DNA of 64,000 bases from M30B19 sp041741535 (GTDB lineage: Bacteria > Planctomycetota > Planctomycetia > Pirellulales > Pirellulaceae): the NCBI GenBank assembly GCA_041741535.1, contig JBGSJV010000006.1, positions 56,513 through 120,512 of the forward strand. Reading direction: 5' to 3'. This document shows, in pieces, positions 9,060 through 18,161 of the stretch (positions within the stretch are counted from its first letter, which is position 1; every line of letters begins with the position of its first letter). The notes beneath the pieces were generated by a model that saw only the letters and a program-made list of their open reading frames with translations, was not told where the DNA came from and ran no database searches. Position numbers and translations under genes: made by a program.

Positions 9060-9616
9060 GCTTTCCTCGCATTGTGTCGACACTCGGCCGCTCGGATCGC
9101 GGCAATCGGTCGCTGGATTCTACTGGAAACTTGAACGGCCGTCAGTCCCACGCCCGGTCCGACTTTCCGGCCGGTCATTTCACCAAATCTGGGCAGACCA
9201 CCGTGGCTAGGCTCGGTCCCACATGGGGGCAGACCCTCTCCGGTCATGCCTTAACGTCCGAAATTTTTACCTGCCCGCCAAAGGGTCAGGCCGCTTTTGG
9301 GACATAGCCTAGCCAGAAATGTCGGCACCGATCGAGCCAAGAAAGTCGGCCGGGCTTTTCGAGTTTGCTCCGTTGCCCCGGAAGCCGCCACGGACCGATC
9401 TCTTGTCGAACATTTCGTGCTGGCATGGATCTGCAAAGGCCTATTTCACAACCACGCCCGCCAGGCCGTACGCCAGCCCGTTGCGAGTCCAAGTTGATTC
9501 GAATATCGAACCAATCGCGCTTCAGCGTTGTATCGCCAGTCAAGTTAAGCCAGAATGAGAGCGGACAACTGCCTACCTCGGCTTCCGCCTACCTCAGCTT
9601 CAGAGCACTCACAAAT
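9060..9616. other. Divergent intergenic region carrying repeat copy A
   Basis: The 557 bp between the SEC-C gene (minus) and the PSCyt1/DUF1549 gene (plus) contain copy A of the dispersed palindromic repeat. The DUF1549 frame remains open back to 9365, but the signal peptide starts at 9617, so that extension is treated as non-coding. No other feature was seen. Confidence 0.65.
9205..9314 (+). repeat. Dispersed palindromic element, copy A
   Basis: A 110-bp element bounded by GGCTAGGCTCGGTCCCA (9205-9221) and TGGGACATAGCCTAGCC (9298-9314), which pair at 15 of 17 positions. The core CTCTCCGGTCATGCC...GTCCGAAATTTTT...CCAAAGGGTCAG matches copies C, D and E in the same orientation and copy B in reverse. 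Confidence 0.85.
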
Positions 9617-12600
9617 ATGTCGAAGCCCATGTCATCGGTCGTGCTGCCAATTCTCGTCGGAAACTGGTTGATCTTCTGCTTCGTCGGGTTGTCCTATTCG
9701 CAAGTGAACAACGATCCCAGTAGTTTGGATGACGACCCGGCGCGACTCGAGTTCTTCGAGAATCGCATCCGACCGGTGCTGGTGGAACACTGTTACGAAT
9801 GTCACAACTCGCACGGCAAAAGCGAAGGTGGCTTGGCGTTGGATCACGCCTCAGGATTACTCGACGGGGGAGATGGCGGTCCGGGGATCAACTTGAGTCA
9901 GCCAAAGGCCAGTCGAATGTTGCAGTCGATCCGTCACGAGCTAGACGGATTGGAAATGCCAGCTGGACGGCCGAAACTTTCTGATCACATCGCGGCAGAC
10001 TTCGAACGCTGGATCGCCACAGGTGCCATTGATCCTCGCCACGAACCCGCAACGGCCGAGCAACACGCCGCTCAAGTCGCTTGGCCCGAAGTATTGCAGC
10101 GACGTTCGTCCGCGTGGGCTTATCAAGCCATCCAAAGCCCCGCGGTGCCTACCGATTTTGCAGACAAACATCCGATCGACGCCTTCATCGCGTCGACACT
10201 GCGAAAGCAAAATTTGACGGCGGCTCCACCAGCTCCGACCCCGAACTTGGTGAGACGGTTGTTCATCGTGTTGCTCGGCTTGCCTCCGACTTCCCAACAA
10301 GCCAAATACTGGTCGCAACAATTGCAGCAAGACGAGCCCCTCGCGCGTCGTCTCGCCTACGAGCGGTTGGTGGATGAACTCCTTGCGAGTCCCCATTTCG
10401 GCGAACGTTGGGCCCGGCACTGGATGGACTGGATCCGCTATGCCGAGTCGCACGGTTCGGAAGGGGACCCCACGATCGTCAACGCGCACCTCTATCGCGA
10501 TTACCTGATACGCAGTTTGAATCTCGATATTCCGTACGACCAATTGGTCCGTGAACACGTGGCCGGTGACCTGCTGGAAGAACCTCGACTCAACCATGAC
10601 CTCGGGATCAACGAATCGCGACTCGCCACAGCGCATTGGCGAATGGTGTTTCACGGGTTCTCACCCACCGATGCGTTGGACGAACAAGTTCGCTTTATCG
10701 ACGATCAAATCAACGTGTTTTCCAAAGCATTTTTGGGGCTGACCGTTTCCTGTGCGCGCTGTCACGATCACAAGTTCGACCCGATCGGCCAAGACGACTA
10801 CTACGCGCTGTATGGAATCTTCCGTTCCAATCGCCCCGCCCGACAGGTCATCAATCAAATCACCGCGACTCCGGCCCAAGTGGCCGAATTGAAGGCGTTA
10901 AAACCGCAAATTCGCGCGGCGCTGGCCAGCGACTGGTTGGCGGACCAATCCGGACTTGCGGCTCGTTTGCATCAACTTGCAGCAACAAAATCCGCTGGTA
11001 CCGAAAAGGTACGAGGTTTTGATTTGTTGATCCGAGGCGCTCAAGTTCAGCAACAAGGGCGTTCGGTCACCGAGTTCTGGCGGGATGCCCAATTGGTTCA
11101 CGAAAAGGAAATCACACTCGCCGCCGAGTCACCCTCCGGTCAAGAAATAACCAACTGGTTGGCAAGCTCCGCCGAGTTACCCACGAGCCGTCTTCCCGCG
11201 GGAGAGTTTGCAATTGCCAGCGAATTCGATCGCGCCATCGTTGGCATCTACCCGGCTGGAATTTACAGCCACGGCCTGTCCGCAAAGTTGGCTGCCCGGC
11301 TGACGTCCGCCAACCTCCATTTGACCACGCCTCAAGACCTCTGGTTGCAAGTGATCGGTGATCGCGATGCATCGCTCCGTTATGTGGTGCGTGACTACCC
11401 GCGCGATGGCACGATCTATCCCATCGAAAGACTGAATGGACAAACGTGGCGCTGGCAACGATTTGATCTGTCCTATTGGGTGGGCGATCTGGTCCACATC
11501 GAGTTGGCCCATGCTCAAGATGCCCCGTTGTTGGTGGCCGGCCAAGAGCGATCTTGGTTCGGGATTCGAACGGCCAGTCTTGTTCCCGCTGGAACTCCTA
11601 AGCCCACGGTAACTGACGAAACGAACTCGGCAGTTTTCCAAGCGGCCGGAGATCAGCAGCCGCAGTCACTCGCAGAAATCGTCGCGGTTTACGAACAGGC
11701 TATTTGCCGGGCCCTCGAAGATTGGGCCAACAACAAGTTGACCGACGCTCAAGCCCTGTTGCTTGATGCCGCGCTCCAACAGAATCTGCTAGTGAATGAT
11801 CCCGAGCGGCTCGCGACGGCTCGGAGTCTCGTGCAACAATATCAGGCCCGCGAAAGTGCGATTGAAGTTCCACTCCGCGCTCCGGGCTTGGTGGAAGCGG
11901 AAGTCGCCGACCAAACGATCTTCGTACGGGGCGATCATCGCCGACCCGGTGAAGTGGTTCCCCGCCGATTCTTATCTCTGGTGGACGCGTCGCCGTACAC
12001 GACCCACGGCAGTGGTCGTCGTCAACTGGCCGAAGACCTGCTTCGGGCCGATAACCCGCTGACGCGACGTGTGATTGCCAACCGTTTGTGGCACCATTTG
12101 TTCGGGCGCGGTTTGGTGGCGACGCCTGACAACTTTGGAAAACTGGGCAGCGAACCAACACACCCGGAATTGCTCGACTGGTTGGCCGATCGTTTGGTGA
12201 CAAATCATCGCTGGTCGCTCAAGCAGATGATTCGCGAAGTGGTTTTGTCCGAAACTTGGCAACAAGACTCGGCGATCCCACCTGATGCTCAATCGCGCGA
12301 TCCCGATCAGAAGTACTTGGCCAACTTTCCAATTCGTCGGTTCGAAGCCGAGGCCATCCGCGACACGCTACTGCACACCGCAAGCAGTTTGGATCTTCAG
12401 CTCTTTGGCCCAGCGGCCAATGGTACTCTGCATAACCGCAGAGCCATTTACTCGGCTGTCCGTCGAAATGCCTTGGACCCTTTTTTGCGAGTGTTTGATT
12501 TTCCGGAACCGTCCACGTCAGTTGGCCGACGCGATGTGACCACCGTCCCGGCTCAATCGCTGACGATGCTCAATGCTCCGCTGGTCCGTCAAACCGCAGA

Positions 12601-13702
12601 TCGCTTGGCCGAACAGTTGATTTCCGATCCCGCACTCGCCGACGAACGCCAGCGATTGACGGAACTCTACTGGCGATGCTTTGCTCGCGCTCCCCACGAA
12701 AAAGAGCTGGATGGCGGCTTGGCCTATTTGGAGAAAATCCGAGCGGCTCAGCAACAAACCCAGCACACTTGGCGGCAATTGCACAAACGCCAAACCGAAC
12801 TTCAAGCCAAGATATCCGAAGTCCTAGAACCCATCCGCGAACGTTTGACTGGCAAACAAAACCAAGAGTCGTTGCCGCTGTTGACAGCTCCCATTGCTCG
12901 CTGGAGTTTTGCGAAAGGACACCACGACCTCCTGGGTACTGCACAAGGAACATTGGAAGGCTCGGCCATCGTTCAAGATGGTGCTCTAGTCTTGGATGGA
13001 AACGGCTATCTGGTTTCAGCACCCTTGCCACACGAACTGACCACGAAAACGATCGAGGCGTGGGTCCAATTGTCCGATCTTGAACAGCAAGGTGGTGGTG
13101 TCGTCAGCGTCCAATCGCCCGACGGCAACTCATTCGATTCGATCGTGTTTGGGGAACAACAAGTTGGTCACTGGCTGGCCGGCAGCGACAGTTTTCGCCG
13201 GACGCAAAGCTTGGCAGGCCCACTGGAAACGGAAGCCGCGGCAAACATCGTGCATATCGCCATTGTCTATCAGCCGAATGGCATGATTCAAGCATTTCGA
13301 AACGGACAACCGTACGGCTCACCATATCAAAGCGTGGGACCCTTGAGCCTTCCATCCAACCAAGCGGTGGTGACGCTCGGACTGCGACACTTGCCTGGCT
13401 CCGGCAATCGGTTTCTCCGCGGCAAAATTTATGAAGCCCGTGTTTACGATCATGCCTTGTCGGCTGACGAGATCTCCTCCAGCTTTCAGCAGGGCAGTGG
13501 CATGATCACGTTGCCGCAACTGCTTGCGGAATTGTCTGCGACCGATCGCGCTCAAGTCGAAGCTTGGCAAGTGGAATTGAGATCATTGGAACAACAAGCC
13601 GCAATCTTGGTTTCAGACCCTACGAGTCTGGAACCGGTCGCCGCCTGGAGTGAACTGGTGCAAGCGTTGTTCATGTCCGTCGAATTTATCACGATTCGGT
13701 AA
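9617..13702 (+). CDS. PSCyt1 / DUF1549 / DUF1553 / LamG secreted cytochrome-like protein
   Basis: A 1361-aa exported protein of a large planctomycete paralogue family. A signal peptide covers about residues 1-29 (ILVGNWLIFCFVGLSYSQ). Next comes the PSCyt1 cytochrome c-like domain with haem motif CYECH at 59-63, then DUF1549 (about 185-400, with CARCHDHKFDPIG), DUF1553 (about 784-1040, with NPLTRRVIANRLWHHLFGRG) and a concanavalin-like LamG domain (about 1090-1285). ATG at 9617 is chosen because it opens the signal peptide, although the frame extends to 9365. These proteins are usually paired with DUF1501 proteins, as here 12 bp downstream, and are proposed to act on complex polysaccharides or in periplasmic redox steps. 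The substrate is unknown. Confidence 0.92.
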   Translation: MSKPMSSVVLPILVGNWLIFCFVGLSYSQVNNDPSSLDDDPARLEFFENRIRPVLVEHCYECHNSHGKSEGGLALDHASGLLDGGDGGPGINLSQPKASRMLQSIRHELDGLEMPAGRPKLSDHIAADFERWIATGAIDPRHEPATAEQHAAQVAWPEVLQRRSSAWAYQAIQSPAVPTDFADKHPIDAFIASTLRKQNLTAAPPAPTPNLVRRLFIVLLGLPPTSQQAKYWSQQLQQDEPLARRLAYERLVDELLASPHFGERWARHWMDWIRYAESHGSEGDPTIVNAHLYRDYLIRSLNLDIPYDQLVREHVAGDLLEEPRLNHDLGINESRLATAHWRMVFHGFSPTDALDEQVRFIDDQINVFSKAFLGLTVSCARCHDHKFDPIGQDDYYALYGIFRSNRPARQVINQITATPAQVAELKALKPQIRAALASDWLADQSGLAARLHQLAATKSAGTEKVRGFDLLIRGAQVQQQGRSVTEFWRDAQLVHEKEITLAAESPSGQEITNWLASSAELPTSRLPAGEFAIASEFDRAIVGIYPAGIYSHGLSAKLAARLTSANLHLTTPQDLWLQVIGDRDASLRYVVRDYPRDGTIYPIERLNGQTWRWQRFDLSYWVGDLVHIELAHAQDAPLLVAGQERSWFGIRTASLVPAGTPKPTVTDETNSAVFQAAGDQQPQSLAEIVAVYEQAICRALEDWANNKLTDAQALLLDAALQQNLLVNDPERLATARSLVQQYQARESAIEVPLRAPGLVEAEVADQTIFVRGDHRRPGEVVPRRFLSLVDASPYTTHGSGRRQLAEDLLRADNPLTRRVIANRLWHHLFGRGLVATPDNFGKLGSEPTHPELLDWLADRLVTNHRWSLKQMIREVVLSETWQQDSAIPPDAQSRDPDQKYLANFPIRRFEAEAIRDTLLHTASSLDLQLFGPAANGTLHNRRAIYSAVRRNALDPFLRVFDFPEPSTSVGRRDVTTVPAQSLTMLNAPLVRQTADRLAEQLISDPALADERQRLTELYWRCFARAPHEKELDGGLAYLEKIRAAQQQTQHTWRQLHKRQTELQAKISEVLEPIRERLTGKQNQESLPLLTAPIARWSFAKGHHDLLGTAQGTLEGSAIVQDGALVLDGNGYLVSAPLPHELTTKTIEAWVQLSDLEQQGGGVVSVQSPDGNSFDSIVFGEQQVGHWLAGSDSFRRTQSLAGPLETEAAANIVHIAIVYQPNGMIQAFRNGQPYGSPYQSVGPLSLPSNQAVVTLGLRHLPGSGNRFLRGKIYEARVYDHALSADEISSSFQQGSGMITLPQLLAELSATDRAQVEAWQVELRSLEQQAAILVSDPTSLEPVAAWSELVQALFMSVEFITIR

Positions 13703-13714
13703 AGGAGTTTTTTC

Positions 13715-15139
13715 ATGTGGTCCCGTCGCCAGTTTTTGCAACAACAGTCGGTCGGATTCGGTTGGTTGGCGTTGGCCGGTTTGCTCAACGATCCGTGTCA
13801 CGCGCGGCAAGACTCACTGCCGTCCGATGCCGCGCTGCCCCACACCCATTGGCCCGCAAAGGCCAAGCATGTGATTCTGTGTTATATGTCCGGCGGTGTG
13901 TCTCAAGTGGATAGCTTTGATCCCAAGCCCGAACTAAGTCGCTGGCATGGCCAACCCATGCCGCTGAAAGTCGAACGAACCCAATTCAATAACAATGGCA
14001 ACGTGATGCAGAGTCCGTTCCGGTTCCGTCGTGCCGGACGGTCCGGTCTGCCGATCAGCGAACTGTTTCCTGAACTCTCCAAGGTTGCCGATCATTTGGC
14101 CGTGGTTCGCTCCATGACGACACCATTTAATGAACACGCGCAAGGAAATTTTTTCGTTCATGCCGGTTTCCCGTTCATGGGATTTCCAAGCGCTGGGGCC
14201 TGGTGCGCGTATGGTCTCGGATCCGAGAATCACGACCTTCCCGCATTCGTTGTGCTGCAAAGCGGCGGCGCCGTACCGCCCCACGGTGGCGTGGCTCTGT
14301 TCAGTAATGGTTTTTTGCCCGGCAGAACCCAAGGATCGATCCTGCAAGCCGATCGCAGCGATGCCTTGCCGAATCTTCTGGCCGGTCGATCTCGCGATGC
14401 CCAACGCCGACAACTGGAATTCACTCAAGGATTGGACCAACAGTGGGCCAGTCAAACCCACGCGGATCGGGTCCTGGAGTCTGCAATCGCGAGCCATGAA
14501 ACAGCATTCCGCATGCAAACGGCTGTCCCCGAGTTATGCGACTTGTCGGGCGAAACCCAAGCCACACGCGACATGTACGGGGTCGATCACGCGAACGCCT
14601 CTCTTGGTGCGTACGCCCGACAATGTTTGCTGGCCCGCCGCCTGGTCGAAAAAGGCGTCCGTTTCATCGAACTCAGCTGTTTGACCGTAGGAATTGGCGC
14701 CGGTGGAGCACCGAACCCGTGGGATCAACACGGCGACTTGGCCGTCGGTCACAAAACAATGGCCACACAAGTGGACCAACCCCTCGCGGCTTTGATCAAA
14801 GATCTGGACCAACGAGGACTGTTGGATGAAACCATTCTCGTGTGGACCGGCGAGTTCGGGCGAACACCGTTTTCACAAGGAGGAAGCGGACGGGATCACA
14901 ATCCGTTTGGTTTCTCGATTTGGATGGCCGGCGGAGGGATCAAAGGCGGAACGACTCACGGCGAGACCGACGTTTTTGGCTACCATGTCGTCGAACATCC
15001 CACGACTTTTTACGACCTGTGGTCCACCGTATTGCACCAACTAGGGATCGATCACGAGCGACTTACGTTCCGCTCGGGCGGCCGAGATTTTCGTTTGACC
15101 GACGTCCATGGCGAAGTCATTCGCCCCATTTTGAGCTAA
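13715..15139 (+). CDS. DUF1501 protein, partner of the DUF1549/DUF1553 gene
   Basis: A 474-aa protein related to the sulfatase/alkaline-phosphatase superfamily. The N-terminus MWSRRQFLQQQ followed by a hydrophobic stretch and a CHA cleavage-like site is a twin-arginine signal. Family motifs include ILCYMSGGVSQVDSFDPKP, TQFNNNGNVM, WTGEFGRTPF and GRDHNPFGFSIWMAGGG, plus the C-terminal LTDVHGEVI. AAGGAG directly precedes ATG 13715, only 12 bp after the upstream stop, so the pair is an operon. It probably acts outside the cytoplasm with its partner; the reaction is unknown. A paralogue is at 47424-48875. Confidence 0.93.
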   Translation: MWSRRQFLQQQSVGFGWLALAGLLNDPCHARQDSLPSDAALPHTHWPAKAKHVILCYMSGGVSQVDSFDPKPELSRWHGQPMPLKVERTQFNNNGNVMQSPFRFRRAGRSGLPISELFPELSKVADHLAVVRSMTTPFNEHAQGNFFVHAGFPFMGFPSAGAWCAYGLGSENHDLPAFVVLQSGGAVPPHGGVALFSNGFLPGRTQGSILQADRSDALPNLLAGRSRDAQRRQLEFTQGLDQQWASQTHADRVLESAIASHETAFRMQTAVPELCDLSGETQATRDMYGVDHANASLGAYARQCLLARRLVEKGVRFIELSCLTVGIGAGGAPNPWDQHGDLAVGHKTMATQVDQPLAALIKDLDQRGLLDETILVWTGEFGRTPFSQGGSGRDHNPFGFSIWMAGGGIKGGTTHGETDVFGYHVVEHPTTFYDLWSTVLHQLGIDHERLTFRSGGRDFRLTDVHGEVIRPILS

Positions 15140-15288
15140 GCAATCGTCCGGAAACAACTTCCCGATTGGGGAGAGCCCGACCTTGGTTAATCCGAGCCCC
15201 CTATCGTCGAATCTGCCAAGCCACCAAATGGCCAGAGCCACCGAATGAATGGAGCGGCAGTGCGACAAAATGCAAGCGATTGGTAATT

Positions 15289-15461
15289 CCCACGGATGGC
15301 AGAGCCGAACTGCGGATGAACAGTCCGCAGACACTTCCTTGACCGACAGCGATTGTCTGACCGCAATGGTCTAAGTTCCGAGCTGATACGTTGACGGTCT
15401 TCAATTCGAAACCGCAGGCAGCGAATGTATTCATCCGCAGATCGGCATTGCCATCCGTGGG
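15289..15461. repeat. 32-bp inverted repeat with 109-bp spacer
   Basis: The left arm 15289-15320 begins CCCACGGATGGCA and the right arm 15430-15461 ends TGCCATCCGTGGG. The full 32-nt arms agree at about 29 positions when one is reverse-complemented. The spacer holds no ORF. The size and structure suit a small non-autonomous mobile element or a remnant; no target-site duplication was evident by eye. Confidence 0.7.
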
Positions 15462-15741
15462 AAGTCCGCCAGCCGGGCAAATGATCGTTTTTGGTTCACA
15501 TGTGGCTAAGTAAGGAGTGATGAAAAATGGAAAATGCAAAGTGCCGACAGACATCGTTTGCTCGCGAAATCCCTGAAACTAGACGTTTGGTACCTTCTGA
15601 ATTTTTCATTCTTCAATAATCACTAATCATTCAACCGCCAGAGCCAGCGAAACTCATTCCGGAGCTTTCGCAGTTCGAAATCCGGAACTTATTTCGGGAC
15701 AAATCTAAAGAAGCGTCGTACGACGCCTGTCGATTTTCTAC

Positions 15742-15770
15742 TTGACACATTTTGACATTTGGTCAATAAT
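15742..15770 (+). promoter_or_regulatory. Sigma-70-like promoter of tetR, apparently leaderless
   Basis: TTGACA (15742-15747), a 17-bp spacer and AATAAT (15765-15770) form a near-consensus promoter. The expected transcription start falls at about 15777, which is the A of the tetR ATG, so the message would have no 5' leader. No Shine-Dalgarno precedes the ATG, which is consistent. Confidence 0.6.
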
Positions 15771-15774
15771 TGAC
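15752..15774. promoter_or_regulatory. Overlapping palindromes, probable TetR operator
   Basis: TTGACATTTGGTCAA (15752-15766) has perfect TTGAC/GTCAA arms, and GTCAATAATTGAC (15762-15774) is a perfect 13-bp palindrome sharing one arm. Together they cover the spacer and -10 box and end two bases before the start codon. This placement suits autorepression by the TetR protein encoded directly downstream. Confidence 0.6.
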
Positions 15775-15776
15775 TC

Positions 15777-16511
15777 ATGGTTAACGAAACGCGGAAAGAA
15801 CGGGAGTACCTCTACCGAGAACAGCGGATCCTGGATATCGCCAGGCCCGTGATCGTTCAGGAGGGGTACCACGCGCTGAACATGAACCGAATCGCCGAAC
15901 AATTGGAGTACTCCAAAGGGACAGTCTACAACCACTTTCCCTGCAAAGAGGAGATCATCCTGGCTCTGGCGATTCAGACCCTGGAACAGCGGACGGAAAT
16001 GTTCCAACGGGCCGCTCGATATGTCGGTCGGTCCCGCGAGCGGATGCAAGCGATTGGCGTCGCCTGCGAGCTGTTTGCTCGGATGTTCCCCGAGCATTTT
16101 GTGGTCGAGCAGTTGGTCCGAATTCCGTCGATTTGGGACAAGACGAGTGCCGTGCGACAGCAGCAATTGTACCGAGGGGAAACATGTTGCTTGTCGCTGG
16201 TTTCCGGAATTGTGCATCAAGCAGTTGGGGCCAAAGACATGTCGTTGCCGCCAGGAATGGTCCCCGAAGAACTCGTCTTTGGCTTGTGGTCGATGACTTT
16301 CGGAGCTTATTCGATGTTGGCGACCAACAGCAATTTGCCGGCGTTGGGGATTGTCAACGGTTACGAAGCGGTCCGTTCCCACCTTCGGCATATGCTGGAC
16401 GGGTACGGGTGGCGACCATTGGATTCGGAGCACGACTACGACGAGGTCGTCCAACAAGTGATGACGCAGCACTTCCCGATCGAAGCAGCGCAAGTCTTCC
16501 AAAACGCCTAA
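15777..16511 (+). CDS. TetR/AcrR-family regulator
   Basis: A 244-aa regulator. The N-terminal TetR DNA-binding domain includes the helix-turn-helix at about 36-54 (MNRIAEQLEYSKGTVYNHF) followed by the usual KEEII helix. The C-terminal ligand domain is typical in length but shows no recognisable specificity. It lies in the same direction as, and 231 bp upstream of, an RND adaptor and pump, so it probably represses that efflux system and itself; overlapping palindromes at its own start support autoregulation. The inducer is unknown. Confidence 0.93.
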   Translation: MVNETRKEREYLYREQRILDIARPVIVQEGYHALNMNRIAEQLEYSKGTVYNHFPCKEEIILALAIQTLEQRTEMFQRAARYVGRSRERMQAIGVACELFARMFPEHFVVEQLVRIPSIWDKTSAVRQQQLYRGETCCLSLVSGIVHQAVGAKDMSLPPGMVPEELVFGLWSMTFGAYSMLATNSNLPALGIVNGYEAVRSHLRHMLDGYGWRPLDSEHDYDEVVQQVMTQHFPIEAAQVFQNA

Positions 16512-16520
16512 GTCGAACCG

Positions 16521-16544
16521 GGTATTCTCGTCCCCAAGAATACC
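16521..16544. other. Hairpin between tetR and the adaptor gene
   Basis: GGTATTCT (16521-16528) and AGAATACC (16537-16544) form a perfect 8-bp stem with an 8-nt loop, 10 bp after the tetR stop. There is no T-run, so it is more likely an RNA-stabilising or attenuating hairpin than an intrinsic terminator. Confidence 0.4.
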
Positions 16545-16623
16545 AACCGAACCTGCAAGCAGAAGCCAAGTAGGCGAAGACGGGCGAAGCGGCGATAGGG
16601 ATCCGACCGACCCGCATGGAACG

Positions 16624-16675
16624 AGAGCCGCCAGAGGACTGGCGACGTATATCGGCGACAGAGCCGCCAGAGGAC
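16624..16675. repeat. Short direct repeat, period 36 bp
   Basis: AGAGCCGCCAGAGGAC occurs at 16624-16639 and again at 16660-16675, with partly similar sequence between them (TGGCGACGTATATCGGCGAC against a GGCGGTCGAC-containing stretch). It lies in the leader between tetR and the adaptor gene. Its meaning is unclear. Confidence 0.5.
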
Positions 16676-16742
16676 GACGGTCTACATTGGCGGTCGACAC
16701 AAACGAAACCTTTCACTTCAGAAAATGGCGCTAGGTCAAACT

Positions 16743-18014
16743 ATGACGAAACGTAAATATTGGTTCGCCGCCTTTGGTGTTGGCCTGTTTTTGTCCGTGC
16801 TTGTCTTCGCACAATTGGCACTCACACCGGCCGGCAGTGACAGTGACCTCGCCGCATCCGTCAAACGCGTCCAAGCGGAAACGGCAACGTTTGAGTCCGC
16901 ATCCACGTCAACGATGACCCGCGCTTTTAGTGGTGTGATCAAAGCGTCACGAACCAGCGAAGTTGGCTTCAAACGCTCGGGACGCGTCGAGGAAATTGCG
17001 GTCAAAGATGGCCAATTCGTACGGCAAGGTGATTTATTGGCTCGTTTGGACATCCAACAAACAGCGGCCGATTTGGAGCAAGCTCGCGCGGCGTTGCAGG
17101 GGGCCGAGGCCCAATTGGCAGAAGCCATCGCGGGTCCACGTGCCGAGACGATTGCGGCTGCTCGCGCTCAGGTCGCTGACGCGGATGCCGAAGTGAAATT
17201 GTGGACGGCAAGGTTCGCCCGTCATCAAGAATTGCGCGGAACCGGCGCATTGTCGGCGCAGGAATTCGACGACAGTCGGTTCCAACTGGAAGCCGTACTC
17301 AATCGCCGCGAACGATTCCAGCGGCAATTGGATGAGTTATTGGCCGGAACGCGAGCCGAACAAATCGCGAACTTTCGCGCGGGTGTTGCTCAATGGACCG
17401 CAAATGTCAAACGTTTGGAAGTGGAACTGGAAGACAGCTTCTTACGCGCTCCCTACAACGCGCGGATTGCCAAACGTCATTTTGACGAAGGCGTGGTGGT
17501 ACCTCCGGGCACCACCATCATTCGGTTGGTTGAACAGCAAGCGGTTGAGGTTTGGATCGGGTTGCCAACGGATTTCATTCGTCGGCTACACGAATCGTCG
17601 ACGCACCCGATTCAAGTTGGGGACGCCACGTTCTTGGCAACCGTGCGAGATGTGTTGCCCGAAGTGGATCTCGCGACGCGAACGCAAATGGCGGTGCTGA
17701 CGATCACGCCTACTGCCGAGCACCCGGAACTGCCCATTCCCGGCCAAATGGCTCGGCTCTCACTCCAACGGGGCGATTCTCCTTCAGGCTTTTGGGTACC
17801 CACCACGGCGCTAGCGCGCGGACAGCGGGGGCTATGGGCGGTACTAGTCGTGTCGCCAACGGATCAGACGCTCCAACGGCGTGACGTGGAAATCATGCAA
17901 GTCGATTCGCACCGGGCATTGGTTCGTGGCTTGATCGAACGCGGCGAATGTTACGTGACGACTGGGTTGCATCGACTAACGCCCGGCCAACAAATTGAAG
18001 TCGCTAGTCCCTAG
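16743..18014 (+). CDS. RND efflux periplasmic adaptor (membrane fusion protein)
   Basis: A 423-aa HlyD/AcrA-like adaptor that links an inner-membrane RND pump to an outer-membrane channel. The N-terminus MTKRKYWFAAFGVGLFLSVLVF is a signal anchor. The split lipoyl/barrel-sandwich halves are GRVEEIAVKDGQFVRQGDLLARLD and DSFLRAPYNARIAKRHFDEG, separated by a long coiled-coil hairpin (about 100-225, Ala/Glu/Gln-rich). A beta-barrel domain follows. ATG at 16743 is preferred over one six codons earlier because it opens the signal sequence. The RND pump follows after 147 bp that contain repeat copy B, whose left arm overlaps this gene's stop codon. Confidence 0.92.
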   Translation: MTKRKYWFAAFGVGLFLSVLVFAQLALTPAGSDSDLAASVKRVQAETATFESASTSTMTRAFSGVIKASRTSEVGFKRSGRVEEIAVKDGQFVRQGDLLARLDIQQTAADLEQARAALQGAEAQLAEAIAGPRAETIAAARAQVADADAEVKLWTARFARHQELRGTGALSAQEFDDSRFQLEAVLNRRERFQRQLDELLAGTRAEQIANFRAGVAQWTANVKRLEVELEDSFLRAPYNARIAKRHFDEGVVVPPGTTIIRLVEQQAVEVWIGLPTDFIRRLHESSTHPIQVGDATFLATVRDVLPEVDLATRTQMAVLTITPTAEHPELPIPGQMARLSLQRGDSPSGFWVPTTALARGQRGLWAVLVVSPTDQTLQRRDVEIMQVDSHRALVRGLIERGECYVTTGLHRLTPGQQIEVASP

Positions 18015-18109
18015 GCTTTGTCAAAAAGGGGGGCCCTTGGAAGGGCATGTAAAATCCCGAACGAAAAGCCAAAACCGGAGAGGCCAGACCCCAAATAGGG
18101 ACAAAGCCT
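18013..18109 (-). repeat. Dispersed palindromic element, copy B (inverted)
   Basis: Perfect terminal arms AGGCTTTGTC (18013-18022) and GACAAAGCCT (18100-18109) flank a core that matches the other copies only when reverse-complemented (CCTCTCCGGT...GGATTTTACATGCCC). The element sits between the adaptor and pump genes and overlaps the adaptor's TAG stop codon. Confidence 0.85.
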
Positions 18110-18161
18110 CGTTCAAATCTGACATTTCAATTCGTATTTAGCCTGGAACAGAGACGCCGTC

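Larger units (their letters stand above)
15140..15776. other. Intergenic region with long inverted repeat
   Basis: The 637 bp after the DUF1501 gene contain the long inverted repeat at 15289-15461 and, at the right end, the promoter and operator of the tetR gene. A convincing ORF was not found. Confidence 0.7.

Noticed and set aside
9365..9616. N-terminal extension of the PSCyt1/DUF1549 frame
   Set aside because: The frame is open, but a standard signal peptide starts at 9617 and the extension shows no protein-like pattern.
15738..16700. 320-codon open frame on the minus strand
   Set aside because: It runs opposite the tetR gene, which has intact TetR motifs and a promoter; the antisense product shows no family features.
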